Assembly (NCBI RefSeq): GCF_021611515.1
Contig: NZ_CP090960.1
Coordinates: forward strand, 310,001-374,000
Direction: 5' to 3'
Origin: Mariluticola halotolerans
GTDB lineage: Bacteria; Pseudomonadota; Alphaproteobacteria; Rhizobiales; Devosiaceae
DNA: 64,000 bases
Part shown: positions 32,844 through 41,108 of the stretch, in pieces
Numbering within the stretch: position 1 is the first letter of the stretch
Layout of the letters: each line of letters begins with the position of its first letter
The notes under the pieces: generated by a model
Seen by the model: only the letters and a program-made list of their open reading frames with translations
The model's database searches: none
Told to the model about the DNA's origin: nothing
Translations under genes and position numbers: made by a program

Positions 32844-33544
32844 TCGAACACCGGCAGAATTCTGTCGCGGGACCGTTCGATGTGAATATGCATCGCCCGG
32901 GCGGCAGCGTCGGGGTCGCGATGCTCGAAAGCGGAAATAATCGCTTCGTGCTCCGCCAGGGCTTCCTCGGTAACGCGCGAATGGAAGAACAGGCGGAAGA
33001 TGTGGAAATGGACATGTTGATGGGCGAGCGTGTCGCGTATCAGCTGATTGCCGGCCTCTTTGAGAATCAGGTCATGAAATATGGCGTCCTGCCGGGCAAA
33101 CTCGGAATAACGCGCCCGCTCATCGGTTTTTTTGCTTCGTGCAGCCATAACGCCAGCCGCTTCGGTAAGCTCAAGAAGGCTTGTTTCGTTCAAGTTCGCG
33201 ACCAGACGACGGGCGGCGTCAGGCTCAAGAAGCAGGCGAAGTTCGTAAAGCTCCGAGAATTGCGCACGGGTCAATTGCGGCGCGGCGCTGTACCCCATGA
33301 GGTGGGTCTTGATCACAAGACCTTCTCCTTCAAGACGCCCTAAAGCCTCCCGAATCGGGGTTTGGGAAACGCCAAACTCGCGGGCGAGTGTGTCCACAGT
33401 AATGCGCGACCCGGGCGGGATTTTCAGCGCCATCAGGTCAGAGAAAATCGTGTCGTAGATCTCGTTTGCCAGCCCTGTCGGTCGCCGGATAGGGCGAGCT
33501 GCCGGTTCGTTTGCTGCGGTGGTGGATGTGTGTTCGTGCGCCAT
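32840..33544 (-). CDS. GntR-family (FCD/FadR subfamily) regulator
   Basis: 234 residues from ATG 33544 (MAHEHTSTT); the open frame extends to 33661, but that part covers the divergent promoter and operator. The winged HTH is near residues 20-85 (FSDLMALKIPPGSRITVD, then LAREFGVSQTPIREALGRLE). An FCD effector domain follows, with LYELRLLLEPDAARRLV near 110 and His residues likely to bind metal. It is first in the ABC operon. A near-perfect 21-bp palindrome between it and the divergent dehydrogenase operon is its probable site. Confidence 0.92.
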   Translation of the reverse strand: MAHEHTSTTAANEPAARPIRRPTGLANEIYDTIFSDLMALKIPPGSRITVDTLAREFGVSQTPIREALGRLEGEGLVIKTHLMGYSAAPQLTRAQFSELYELRLLLEPDAARRLVANLNETSLLELTEAAGVMAARSKKTDERARYSEFARQDAIFHDLILKEAGNQLIRDTLAHQHVHFHIFRLFFHSRVTEEALAEHEAIISAFEHRDPDAAARAMHIHIERSRDRILPVFE

Positions 33545-33553
33545 GTTTGCCCC

Positions 33554-33583
33554 TTGACATTCACTGACTTCTAGCACGATAGT
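33554..33583 (+). promoter_or_regulatory. Predicted promoter of the dehydrogenase operon
   Basis: TTGACA at 33554-33559 and GATAGT at 33578-33583 are spaced by 18 bases. The GntR-type palindrome begins 11 bases downstream, where bound repressor would block early elongation. Confidence 0.45.
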
Positions 33584-33594
33584 TTGAGATATGC

Positions 33595-33615
33595 AATCCG
33601 ATATCATATAGGATT
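33595..33615. promoter_or_regulatory. Predicted GntR operator in the divergent region
   Basis: A 21-base palindrome with arms AATCC / GGATT and inner ATAT / ATAT. Nine of ten arm pairs match around one central base. It lies 50 bases from the gntR start and 7 bases before the ATG of the divergent gene, overlapping that gene's ribosome site (AGGA). Confidence 0.65.
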
Positions 33616-33621
33616 TTGAAA

Positions 33622-34659
33622 ATGAACATAACGGCAGCTCAGGCCCTGTCGCTTGCGACACGGCTGCTCGAAGACAAAGGGGTTATGCATGCGCACGCCC
33701 GTTTGCAGGCCGAGCTGCTTGTCGAGGCTGAGTTGCGCGGCCACCCTTCGCATGGGTTGCAGAGGCTGCCGCGTTTGCTGTTGCGTCTGGAGCGGGGGTT
33801 GGCCGTTCCCAATATTAGCGGCGCCCAGCAATGGACGGGGCCGGCTTTTCTTTCGGTCGATGGTGACGCGGGGTTAGGGCCGGTTGTGGCTTATGCAGCA
33901 ATTGAGGCGCTTGTTGCCCGTGTTGAACAGACAGGCGTCGCCGTTGCCGGCGTGAGGGATGCAAATCATCTCGGCATGCTGGCTCTTTATGCCGAATCTA
34001 TTGCCCGGCGCGGGCTGATTGGCATTGTTCTCACGAGTAGCGAGGCGCTTGTTCATCCATATGGTGGTGACAGGGCGATGCTGGGGACCAACCCCATCGC
34101 CATCGGCATACCGACTTCGGCTGAGCCTTATGTTCTCGATATGGCGACCAGTATCGTGTCCATGGGTAAAATTCACGCCCATGCCCTGAAGGGTGAGCCA
34201 ATTCCACAAGGATGGGCGCTGGATAGTCGTGGTGCGCCCACCACTGATGCTGAAAAAGCCAAGCTGGGGTCGATTGCGCCATTTGGCGGCGCCAAGGGTT
34301 ATGGGCTTGGGCTGGGATTTGAGCTCCTCATTGCCAGTCTTGCCGGCGTGCCGCCCGCACCCAGCGTTCGCGGTACGCTCGATGCAGACCATCGTGCAAA
34401 CAAAGGCGATGTCTTTATCGTCATCAAACCCGGTGGCGGGGAGACTGCGGCAGTAATTTCTCAATATCTCGATGCAGTGCGTAACAGCAATGCGCGAGAT
34501 GAGGGGGGTGTTGCAATTCCCGGTGATGGTTCCCGGCAACGCAGACAACACGCAATAAGCGCGGGCTTTGAGGTCGAGCCCCGCCTTTGGGAGGAACTCG
34601 TCGCAGCGGGTTCACATATTCCGGCCTCAGTTAGGAAACCGGATCATGAATATGTTTAG
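33622..34659 (+). CDS. Malate/L-lactate dehydrogenase family (Ldh_2) oxidoreductase, second copy
   Basis: 345 residues from ATG 33622; a TTG at 33616 is a weaker start that would lie in the operator. Ldh_2 landmarks: HPSHGLQRLPRLLLRLERG near residue 40, GVRDANHLGMLALYAE near 110, GTNPIAIGIP near 155 and GAKGYGLGLGFELLIASL near 220. It is a paralogue of the 13482-14534 gene. It opens an operon with an alcohol and an aldehyde dehydrogenase under the GntR palindrome, so oxidation of an imported sugar-type compound is the likely theme. Confidence 0.91.
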   Translation: MNITAAQALSLATRLLEDKGVMHAHARLQAELLVEAELRGHPSHGLQRLPRLLLRLERGLAVPNISGAQQWTGPAFLSVDGDAGLGPVVAYAAIEALVARVEQTGVAVAGVRDANHLGMLALYAESIARRGLIGIVLTSSEALVHPYGGDRAMLGTNPIAIGIPTSAEPYVLDMATSIVSMGKIHAHALKGEPIPQGWALDSRGAPTTDAEKAKLGSIAPFGGAKGYGLGLGFELLIASLAGVPPAPSVRGTLDADHRANKGDVFIVIKPGGGETAAVISQYLDAVRNSNARDEGGVAIPGDGSRQRRQHAISAGFEVEPRLWEELVAAGSHIPASVRKPDHEYV

Positions 34660-35875
34660 TGCCCTGCGGGCACCAAGGGAGATTGTTTTTGGGGCAGGGC
34701 AGAGGGCTTGCCTTGCGGCAATCGCACAACAATTGGGTAAGCGGGCGCTTGTCTGCTCAGACGCGCGGCTTGCCGCCGAGCCGGTATTTGAGGAGATTAT
34801 AAGCTCGTTGCGTTCAAGCGGCATGGTTGTTGAAATTGAGTCCGGTGTGCTGCCAGACGTGCCTGTTGACTCCTGTCTGGCTTCTGCAGAGCGCGCGCGC
34901 AGTTTTGCGCCTGATGTCGTGATCGGCGTTGGTGGCGGCAGTTGTATAGATCACGCCAAGTGTGTTGCCTTGCTGCTCAAGCATGGGGGTGAGCCCCAGG
35001 ACTATTACGGTGAGTTCAAGGTTCCGGGACCGGTTCTGCCGATCATTGCCATTCCGACAACTGCGGGTACCGGGTCGGAAGTAACCCCTGTGGCCGTTCT
35101 GTCCGATGCGGGCCGTTTGATGAAGGTTGGAATATCCAGCCCTCATCTTATTCCGGCGGCTGCGATATGTGATCCTGAACTGACGGTGACCTGCCCGAAA
35201 GGTTTGACGGCTGCGGCCGGTGCCGACGCGCTGACCCACGCTATAGAAGCGTTTACGGCCATCAGGCGCGCGCCGGTTGTCGGCATGGCGCAAGAACGCG
35301 TGTTTATCGGCAAGACGGCGATAACTGACCATTTTGCGCGACTGGCAATCCAGACGCTTTTTTCGAATCTTGAGCGTGCATATACGCAGGGCGATGATCT
35401 TGCCGCGCGTGAGCAGGTTATGCTTGGCGCGCTTATGGCGGGTCTTGCTTTCGGCACCGCTGGAACGGCGGCTGCCCACGCGATTCAGTATCCTGTCGGC
35501 GCGGCTACCCATACCGCTCATGGCGACGGTGTTGCGTGTGTGCTGCCTTATGTCATGCGGTTCAATTTAGAGGCAACGCCTGACGTCTTCGCTGAAATCG
35601 GTCGCATGATCGGATTGCAGGGAAATGAGGATATCGAGCTTGGCAAGAAGGCTGTTGATGCTGTTGCCAAGCTGTTTGCTGCCGTCGGCATTCCATCCAG
35701 CCTCAAGGCTCTTGGGCTGGCTGAAGACAAACTTGAATGGGCCGGCGACCAGGCTCTCGGTGTTTCGCGTCTTATCGACAATAACCCCAGACAGATCGAT
35801 GCCGCAGCTATGACGGCACTGATGCGTGCTGCCTACGAGGGCGATTTCGCGCCGATTGAATCTGTTACGACTTAG
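34646..35875 (+). CDS. Iron-containing (group III) alcohol dehydrogenase, first copy
   Basis: 409 residues from ATG 34646, overlapping the previous stop by 14 bases; ATG 34652 is possible. Fe-ADH features: GVGGGSCIDHAKCVALL near residue 93, PTTAGTGSEVTP near 137, and metal ligands in GADALTHAIEAF (Asp, His), AAHAIQYP (His) and THTAHGDGV (His). The two-domain fold uses NAD(P). Typical substrates are lactaldehyde, 1,3-propanediol, hydroxyacids or maleylacetate. It is co-directional with an aldehyde dehydrogenase 13 bases downstream, which suggests consecutive oxidation of an alcohol to an acid. Confidence 0.93.
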   Translation: MNMFSALRAPREIVFGAGQRACLAAIAQQLGKRALVCSDARLAAEPVFEEIISSLRSSGMVVEIESGVLPDVPVDSCLASAERARSFAPDVVIGVGGGSCIDHAKCVALLLKHGGEPQDYYGEFKVPGPVLPIIAIPTTAGTGSEVTPVAVLSDAGRLMKVGISSPHLIPAAAICDPELTVTCPKGLTAAAGADALTHAIEAFTAIRRAPVVGMAQERVFIGKTAITDHFARLAIQTLFSNLERAYTQGDDLAAREQVMLGALMAGLAFGTAGTAAAHAIQYPVGAATHTAHGDGVACVLPYVMRFNLEATPDVFAEIGRMIGLQGNEDIELGKKAVDAVAKLFAAVGIPSSLKALGLAEDKLEWAGDQALGVSRLIDNNPRQIDAAAMTALMRAAYEGDFAPIESVTT

Positions 35876-35888
35876 GAGTTTCTTTTAA

Positions 35889-37364
35889 ATGTCTTCTGCA
35901 ACTGCCCAATCATCATCTCGTTCCGGGAACCTGGATTGCTCGTCTTATGCGCGGGGGCTCTATATCAATGGCAAATGGCTGCCGGGAAAGGGCATTCCTG
36001 TTACCGACCCCTCTTCAGGCAATGTCATTGCTGAAGTGGCAGACGGCTCGGTCGACGATGCACGTGCGGCTGTCGACGCGGCAGCCGCAGCTGCTGGCGG
36101 TTGGCGGGCGACATCGCCGCGAAACCGTGCCCAGATCCTATTGAAATGCTTCGACTTGATGATGCAACGTCAGGATGAGCTTGCCTATCTGATCTCACTC
36201 GAGAATGGGAAGTCTCTCGCCGATGCGCGCGGGGAGGTTGCTTATGCTGCCGAATTCTTCCGGTGGTACGCAGAAGAAGGGGTGCGTATATCCGGGGAAT
36301 TCATGACGTCGCCAGGTGGCGGTAATCGCATTATCGTCGATTACGAACCCATTGGTATAGCTGTATTGATTACGCCCTGGAATTTTCCGGCGGCCATGGC
36401 CACGCGCAAGATTGCGCCGGCGCTCGCGGCTGGGTGTACAGTGGTGCTCAAGCCTGCCAGCGAGACGCCACTCACCGCCTATGCACTTGCGGCGCTTTAT
36501 TCAGAAGCCGGTGTGCCTGACGGTGTGGTCAATGTTTTGACGACGACGAATCCCGGCACGGTCACTGCAGCAATGCTGAATGATTCCCGCGTGCGCAAAC
36601 TTTCGTTTACAGGCTCGACCGGCGTGGGCCGTCTCTTGCTTGCGGAGGCTTCCAAGTCTGTTTTGAGTTGTTCCATGGAACTTGGTGGCAACGCGCCATT
36701 TATCGTTTTTGATGATGCCGATCTCGACGCCGCGCTTGACGGCGCCATGGTTGCGAAGATGCGTAATGGCGGTGAGGCGTGCACGGCGGCCAATCGTTTT
36801 CTGGTTCAGGATGGCATTTATGACCGGTTCGTCGCGGGGCTGACCGCGCGCATGAAGGCGCTCAAAGTCGGGCCGGGCACTGAACCCGATACCGAATGCG
36901 GACCGATGATTACCCGCAAGGCCATCGATAAAATAGAAGCGCTGGTTTCGGACGCGGTTGATCGGGGCGCCAAGGTGGAGCTGGGCGGTAAGGCTCTGGA
37001 CCGGGAGGGATATTTTTATCCACCGACGGTTCTCAGCAATGTTTCGCATGACGCCGACATGGCAAAAGATGAAATCTTTGGCCCTGTGGCTGCTGTCTAT
37101 CGCTTTGGCACCGCTGATGAGGCAGTTGCGATGGCCAATGATACCGAATACGGTCTGGCAGCCTATATTTATACTCAGGATATCCGCAAAGGCATGGCGA
37201 TTTCGTCCCGAATAGAAACCGGCATGATTGGTCTCAATCGCGGATTGGTCTCAGATCCCGCAGGGCCGTTTGGTGGCACCAAGCAGAGTGGTCTCGGACG
37301 GGAAGGGTCACATCACGGCGTGATTGAATTCATGGAAGCCAAGTATATAGCGACTAGTCTTTGA
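35889..37364 (+). CDS. NAD(P)-dependent aldehyde dehydrogenase (succinate-semialdehyde dehydrogenase-like)
   Basis: 491 residues from ATG 35889. ALDH motifs: TPWNFPAAMATRKIAPALAA near residue 160, FTGSTGVGR near 240, the Glu in MELGGNAPFIVFDDAD near 263 and the catalytic Cys in NGGEACTAANRF near 297. The match to the MELGGNAPF form is typical of the GabD/succinate-semialdehyde and glutarate-semialdehyde class. It probably oxidises the aldehyde made by the preceding alcohol dehydrogenase. Its stop overlaps the esterase ATG (TGATG). Confidence 0.94.
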   Translation: MSSATAQSSSRSGNLDCSSYARGLYINGKWLPGKGIPVTDPSSGNVIAEVADGSVDDARAAVDAAAAAAGGWRATSPRNRAQILLKCFDLMMQRQDELAYLISLENGKSLADARGEVAYAAEFFRWYAEEGVRISGEFMTSPGGGNRIIVDYEPIGIAVLITPWNFPAAMATRKIAPALAAGCTVVLKPASETPLTAYALAALYSEAGVPDGVVNVLTTTNPGTVTAAMLNDSRVRKLSFTGSTGVGRLLLAEASKSVLSCSMELGGNAPFIVFDDADLDAALDGAMVAKMRNGGEACTAANRFLVQDGIYDRFVAGLTARMKALKVGPGTEPDTECGPMITRKAIDKIEALVSDAVDRGAKVELGGKALDREGYFYPPTVLSNVSHDADMAKDEIFGPVAAVYRFGTADEAVAMANDTEYGLAAYIYTQDIRKGMAISSRIETGMIGLNRGLVSDPAGPFGGTKQSGLGREGSHHGVIEFMEAKYIATSL

Positions 37365-38176
37365 TGGCCGGGGCAGATCTCTTCAGGACTCGCGATCATG
37401 TGGCTGATTTTGATGGCTATGTGGCCGATTATCAGGCCCGAAGCCATCATGCCCGCGCGTCTCTGCGTCATTCGCTCAATCTTGCCTATGGAGAGGAAGA
37501 GGGCGCTCGCGTGGATCTTTTCTTTCCGGAAGATGCAGCGCCCGCCGCGCCCATCCACCTTTTTATCCATGGTGGATACTGGCGGATGTTTGACAAGTCT
37601 GACTTTTCGTTCGTCGCGGAGACTGTTTGTGCGGCGGGCGGCATTGCCGCGATCATGAATTATGACCTCATGCCTCGGGTGCGTATGGATGCTGTTGTCC
37701 GGCAGGTCCGGCAGTGCGCCAATTGGCTTGTCGAGCGGGCCAGCGCGTTTGGGGGCGACCCGGGAAAATTTACGGTGTCCGGCCATTCCGCAGGCGGCCA
37801 TTTGAGCTATTTTCTTCTGACGGAAGATAGTCCTGTGCGCCCCAGTGACGTTCTCGCTTTGAGCGGCATCTATGATCTTTCTCCTTTGCGGCAGTCTTTT
37901 CTCCAGCCTGACCTGAAGTTTACTGATGACGAGATCACCCAGTTTTCACCGTTGAATCTGGCTAGTGACGGGTCGGCGGCGATGACCCTGATGGTGGGAG
38001 AAGCGGAGACCTCTCCTTTCCATCAGCAGGCAACAGCCTTGAGGCAAAGAATGCAGGAAGAGGGGTGTCGCGCATCGCATCAGGTCGTCGAGGGTGCAAA
38101 CCATATGAGTATTGTTGCAGACCTCGGGCGGGCCGACACTATTCCGGGACGTTATCTGCGTGGCATGATTGCCTAG
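37364..38176 (+). CDS. Alpha/beta hydrolase (esterase / kynurenine formamidase-like)
   Basis: 270 residues from ATG 37364, coupled to the ALDH gene. The oxyanion motif HGGYWRM is near residue 69 and the nucleophile elbow SGHSAGGHL near 144. An Asp in the C-terminal third and His in ANHMSIV near 248 complete the triad. The pattern fits carboxylesterase/formamidase family members such as kynurenine formamidase-like hydrolases. It ends the four-gene operon and may free the acid or alcohol from an ester or amide. Confidence 0.9.
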   Translation: MAGADLFRTRDHVADFDGYVADYQARSHHARASLRHSLNLAYGEEEGARVDLFFPEDAAPAAPIHLFIHGGYWRMFDKSDFSFVAETVCAAGGIAAIMNYDLMPRVRMDAVVRQVRQCANWLVERASAFGGDPGKFTVSGHSAGGHLSYFLLTEDSPVRPSDVLALSGIYDLSPLRQSFLQPDLKFTDDEITQFSPLNLASDGSAAMTLMVGEAETSPFHQQATALRQRMQEEGCRASHQVVEGANHMSIVADLGRADTIPGRYLRGMIA

Positions 38177-38186
38177 GCAATCTTTT
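38167..38186. terminator. Short palindrome with T run between convergent genes
   Basis: GATTGCCTAGGCAATC (38167-38182) overlaps the esterase stop and is followed by TTTT. The loop is almost absent, so it is a weak candidate terminator for the plus-strand operon. Confidence 0.4.
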
Positions 38187-38194
38187 CGGGCAGA

Positions 38195-39154
38195 CTAGAT
38201 GTTTTGTGGCGGGCGCGATATCTGGCTCGTATTTCGGGGCAGGTCTATCAGTTGCTGGCTGAGCAGGCGCGCTGCAGGCGACAGGCTGCGGTCCCGTCGC
38301 TGAACGAGATAATAGGGTTCGCTTCTGGCAGGAAGATCAACGGACAATATCGTGGTGGTTTGGGTGCGGCTGAGAACCTGAGCGACTTCGGTAGACAGAA
38401 GGGCTACGAAATCCGGATTTCGCTGCAGCAGCGATAATGTTGCAAAGGCGGACGTCGTTTCTATCAGTTCGGTGGGGAATCTTAGTCCCTGGGTCTGGAA
38501 TTCCTGTTCAAGATAGCGCCGCATCGGCATGTTGGCGGCATAGACAATCCACGTGCTTGAGGCCAGGTCGCCAAGCCGCGCTTGTTTGCCAGTCAGAGGG
38601 TGGCCTGCGTTGGCGACAATCGCCAATTGTTCTTCCCAGATACGGCTGGCCAAATAGGCTTCGGGCCTAGCGCTCACACTCGTTCTGCAAATGGCGATTT
38701 CGATACGGCCGCTATCGAGCAAATCGAGCAGATGCGCGCTGGTGTCTTCAACCAGTTCAATGCGCATTGCAGGCTGCAATTCCAGCAGTTGCGTCAAATG
38801 ATCAGTCAAAAGCGGCACAGCGCCCATGATTGTGCCCACTGCGAGTCTGCCCCCGTGACCATCAAGAATCCCTTCCATTTCTTCGCGAAGGTGCGCTAAA
38901 TCCTGGTAGATCAAACGTGCATATCTGATGATGCAATGGCCAAGTTCGTTTGGTCTGAGGCCCCGGTTTGTCCGGACGAACAGGGCAGCGCCGACCGCTT
39001 CTTCCACTTCCTGTAGCGCTTTCGTTGCGCCGGGCTGACTAATTGCGACGCTTTCAGCAGCCTTTAGCAACGAACCGTGTTCATCTATCGCTATCAGTAG
39101 CCGGAAATGACGTAGCCGAAGGCGCGTAGCTATAGATTCCAGGCTGGGTATCAT
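38195..39154 (-). CDS. LysR-family transcriptional regulator
   Basis: 319 residues from ATG 39154. The N-terminal HTH is near residues 13-70 (RLRLRHFRLLIAIDEHGSL, then ESVAISQPGATKALQEVE). The substrate-binding domain follows, with a GTIMGAVPLLTDHLTQLL segment near 103. The opening resembles the GbpR-like LysR group, which controls sugar and galactarate-type uptake genes. It is divergent from the DctQMP importer operon, with repeated TTATACCGA sites between them, so it is the likely regulator of that operon. Confidence 0.93.
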   Translation of the reverse strand: MIPSLESIATRLRLRHFRLLIAIDEHGSLLKAAESVAISQPGATKALQEVEEAVGAALFVRTNRGLRPNELGHCIIRYARLIYQDLAHLREEMEGILDGHGGRLAVGTIMGAVPLLTDHLTQLLELQPAMRIELVEDTSAHLLDLLDSGRIEIAICRTSVSARPEAYLASRIWEEQLAIVANAGHPLTGKQARLGDLASSTWIVYAANMPMRRYLEQEFQTQGLRFPTELIETTSAFATLSLLQRNPDFVALLSTEVAQVLSRTQTTTILSVDLPARSEPYYLVQRRDRSLSPAARLLSQQLIDLPRNTSQISRPPQNI

Positions 39155-39169
39155 GGGTATTCCATATTG

Positions 39170-39202
39170 TTATACCGATATCGGGACTCTTCATTATACC
39201 GA
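39170..39202. promoter_or_regulatory. Candidate LysR binding region
   Basis: TTATACCGA occurs twice as a direct repeat (39170-39178 and 39194-39202, 24-base period), and the first copy runs into the perfect palindrome CCGATATCGG (39175-39184). It lies in the 117-base gap between the divergent LysR and TRAP genes. A 24-base period is a little over two helical turns. Confidence 0.5.
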
Positions 39203-39271
39203 GAACTCCGCACTGGCTAGATTCGTGACTGTGAAAAAGAGAGGGGTGTTTGAGCCCCCGGGGGGAAAGTT

Positions 39272-39805
39272 ATGCCGAAACCGCTCGAGTGGCTTTTCAA
39301 GCTTTTCGAAGTTCTTGTCGTTTTAGGCATGAGCGTTATGGGCCTGATGGTCTTCTGGAACGTCGTGCTGCGTTACGGTTTCAATTCCGGCATACCCTTC
39401 TCCGTCGAAGTATCGCGTCTCATATTTGTCTGGATCGTTTTCCTCGGGTCGATCATTGCCTTGGCGCAAGGCATGCACATGAGTGTCGACTCGCTCGTGG
39501 CGCGTCTGCCGCGTCCGCTCCGCATTCTGTGCTTTCTTGTCAGTCACGGTCTGATGCTCTGGTGTTGCTGGCTTATCTGGCAGGGCAGTTGGGTGCAGAC
39601 GCTGCTGAACTGGAAAAACAAAGCCCCCATTTCAGGAATTTCCGTAGGCACGATGTATGCAGCGGGACTGGTTGCTTCCGGATGTATGGCATTGGTCCTT
39701 CTAGTTAACCTTTGGCGGTCCCTGCGCGGCGATCTGCCACCCACATGGTCGGGCAAGGACCGGTTTGCGGACGAAACTACCGATATCCAGGAGAACCGGT
39801 CGTGA
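39272..39805 (+). CDS. TRAP transporter small membrane subunit (DctQ type)
   Basis: 177 residues from ATG 39272, with GGGGGGAAAG upstream. Four hydrophobic helices are visible near residues 12-35, 45-66, 86-108 and 130-150. The conserved FSVEVSRLIFVWIVFLGS region sits near residue 48. It is the small integral membrane partner of DctM in a tripartite ATP-independent importer. Its stop overlaps the GTG of dctM (GTGA). Confidence 0.91.
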   Translation: MPKPLEWLFKLFEVLVVLGMSVMGLMVFWNVVLRYGFNSGIPFSVEVSRLIFVWIVFLGSIIALAQGMHMSVDSLVARLPRPLRILCFLVSHGLMLWCCWLIWQGSWVQTLLNWKNKAPISGISVGTMYAAGLVASGCMALVLLVNLWRSLRGDLPPTWSGKDRFADETTDIQENRS

Positions 39806-41079
39806 CGGCAGTTGTTTTTCTGGTTTCGCTTTTCGGCGCCATTGGCATTGGCGTGCCTATAGCTTTTTCGCTGTTGGTCTGTGCCATCGCCATGATGTTG
39901 CTTATGGGCAATCTCGATGCCCAGATCATGGCACAAAAGCTTATCGATGGCGCGGATAGCTACCCTTTGATGGCTATTCCCTTTTTCCTGCTCGCTGGCG
40001 AGTTCATGAACGCGGGTGGGCTGTCACGGCGCATCGTCAATGTCGCCTTGGCGCTTTTTGGTCATTTCCGGGGTGGCCTCGGCTATGTGGTCATTGGTAC
40101 CGGTCTGCTGCTGGCAAGCCTTTCTGGTTCCGCAATCGCTGACACGGCGACCCTCGCTGTGATGCTTATTCCCCTTATGCGCGAGGCTGGTTATCAGGTG
40201 GGCCGGTCGGCAGGTCTCATGGCGGCAACTGGTATTATCGCGCCGATTATTCCGCCTTCCGTAGGTTTCGTGGTGCTGGGCGTTACAGCCAATATATCCA
40301 TCGTTCGCCTGTTCATGGCTGGCATCGTGCCCGGTTTGCTTATGGCATCGAGCCTGGTCATTGCGTGGTGGTTCATTTCCCGCCGCGATAACGTGACTGT
40401 TCTACCCAAGCAGTCCAGTCGCGAGGTCCGTAAGGCTTTTCGCGAGGCTATCTGGGCGCTGTTTCTGCCCTTGATCATCATTGGTGGTCTGCGTTTTGGT
40501 ATCTTCACGCCAACGGAAGCCGGCGTGGTTGCCGCAGTCTATGCGCTTGCGATCAGTCTTCTGATTTATCGCGAGATGACGCCAAAGGCGCTTTATTACG
40601 CCATTTTGAACGCTGGTCGCATGACCGCCGTGATCATGATCCTTGTCGCTGCATCCATGGTGACTGCCTTTCTGATCACCATCGCCAGCTTGCCCGCGCA
40701 GCTCATGTCGGTTTTGAGTCCTTTCATGGGGTCGCCCATTCTCTTGATGGCGGTGATCGTGCTCACTGTCTTCGCTATCGGGATGGTGCTCGATTTTACG
40801 CCGGCAATTACAATTCTGGTTCCGGTGCTGTTGCCGATCATAAAGGCGGCAGGCATCGACCCGATCTATTTCGGCGTGATGTTCATCATGACAGCAGCGG
40901 TGGGCATGATTACGCCCCCCGTTGGCGCTGTTCTCAATACCGTTTGCGGTGTCAGCCGTATCAGCATGGATCAGGCTGTGAAGGGCGTATTGCCGTTCCT
41001 GCTCGCCGAAATCCTGGTGCTGGTTTTGCTCGTGCTGTTCCCAGCCATCGTCACTGTGCCCGCATCCTTGTTCAACTAG
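39802..41079 (+). CDS. TRAP transporter large membrane subunit (DctM type)
   Basis: 425 residues from GTG 39802, with CCAGGAGAACC upstream; longer frames starting inside dctQ are less likely. DctM landmarks: AIPFFLLAGEFMNAGGLSRR near residue 55, GHFRGGLGYVV near 85, and IIPPSVGFVVLG near 150. About 12 helices are apparent. It conducts the substrate delivered by the DctP receptor encoded 29 bases downstream. Confidence 0.93.
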   Translation: MTAVVFLVSLFGAIGIGVPIAFSLLVCAIAMMLLMGNLDAQIMAQKLIDGADSYPLMAIPFFLLAGEFMNAGGLSRRIVNVALALFGHFRGGLGYVVIGTGLLLASLSGSAIADTATLAVMLIPLMREAGYQVGRSAGLMAATGIIAPIIPPSVGFVVLGVTANISIVRLFMAGIVPGLLMASSLVIAWWFISRRDNVTVLPKQSSREVRKAFREAIWALFLPLIIIGGLRFGIFTPTEAGVVAAVYALAISLLIYREMTPKALYYAILNAGRMTAVIMILVAASMVTAFLITIASLPAQLMSVLSPFMGSPILLMAVIVLTVFAIGMVLDFTPAITILVPVLLPIIKAAGIDPIYFGVMFIMTAAVGMITPPVGAVLNTVCGVSRISMDQAVKGVLPFLLAEILVLVLLVLFPAIVTVPASLFN

Positions 41080-41108
41080 ACCTATCAACCCAACGGAGGA
41101 GAATATTT

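Noticed and set aside
39712-41079. DctM start at 39712 inside dctQ
   Set aside because: It would add 30 Arg/Pro-rich residues; GTG 39802 has CCAGGAGAACC and overlaps the dctQ stop in the usual way.
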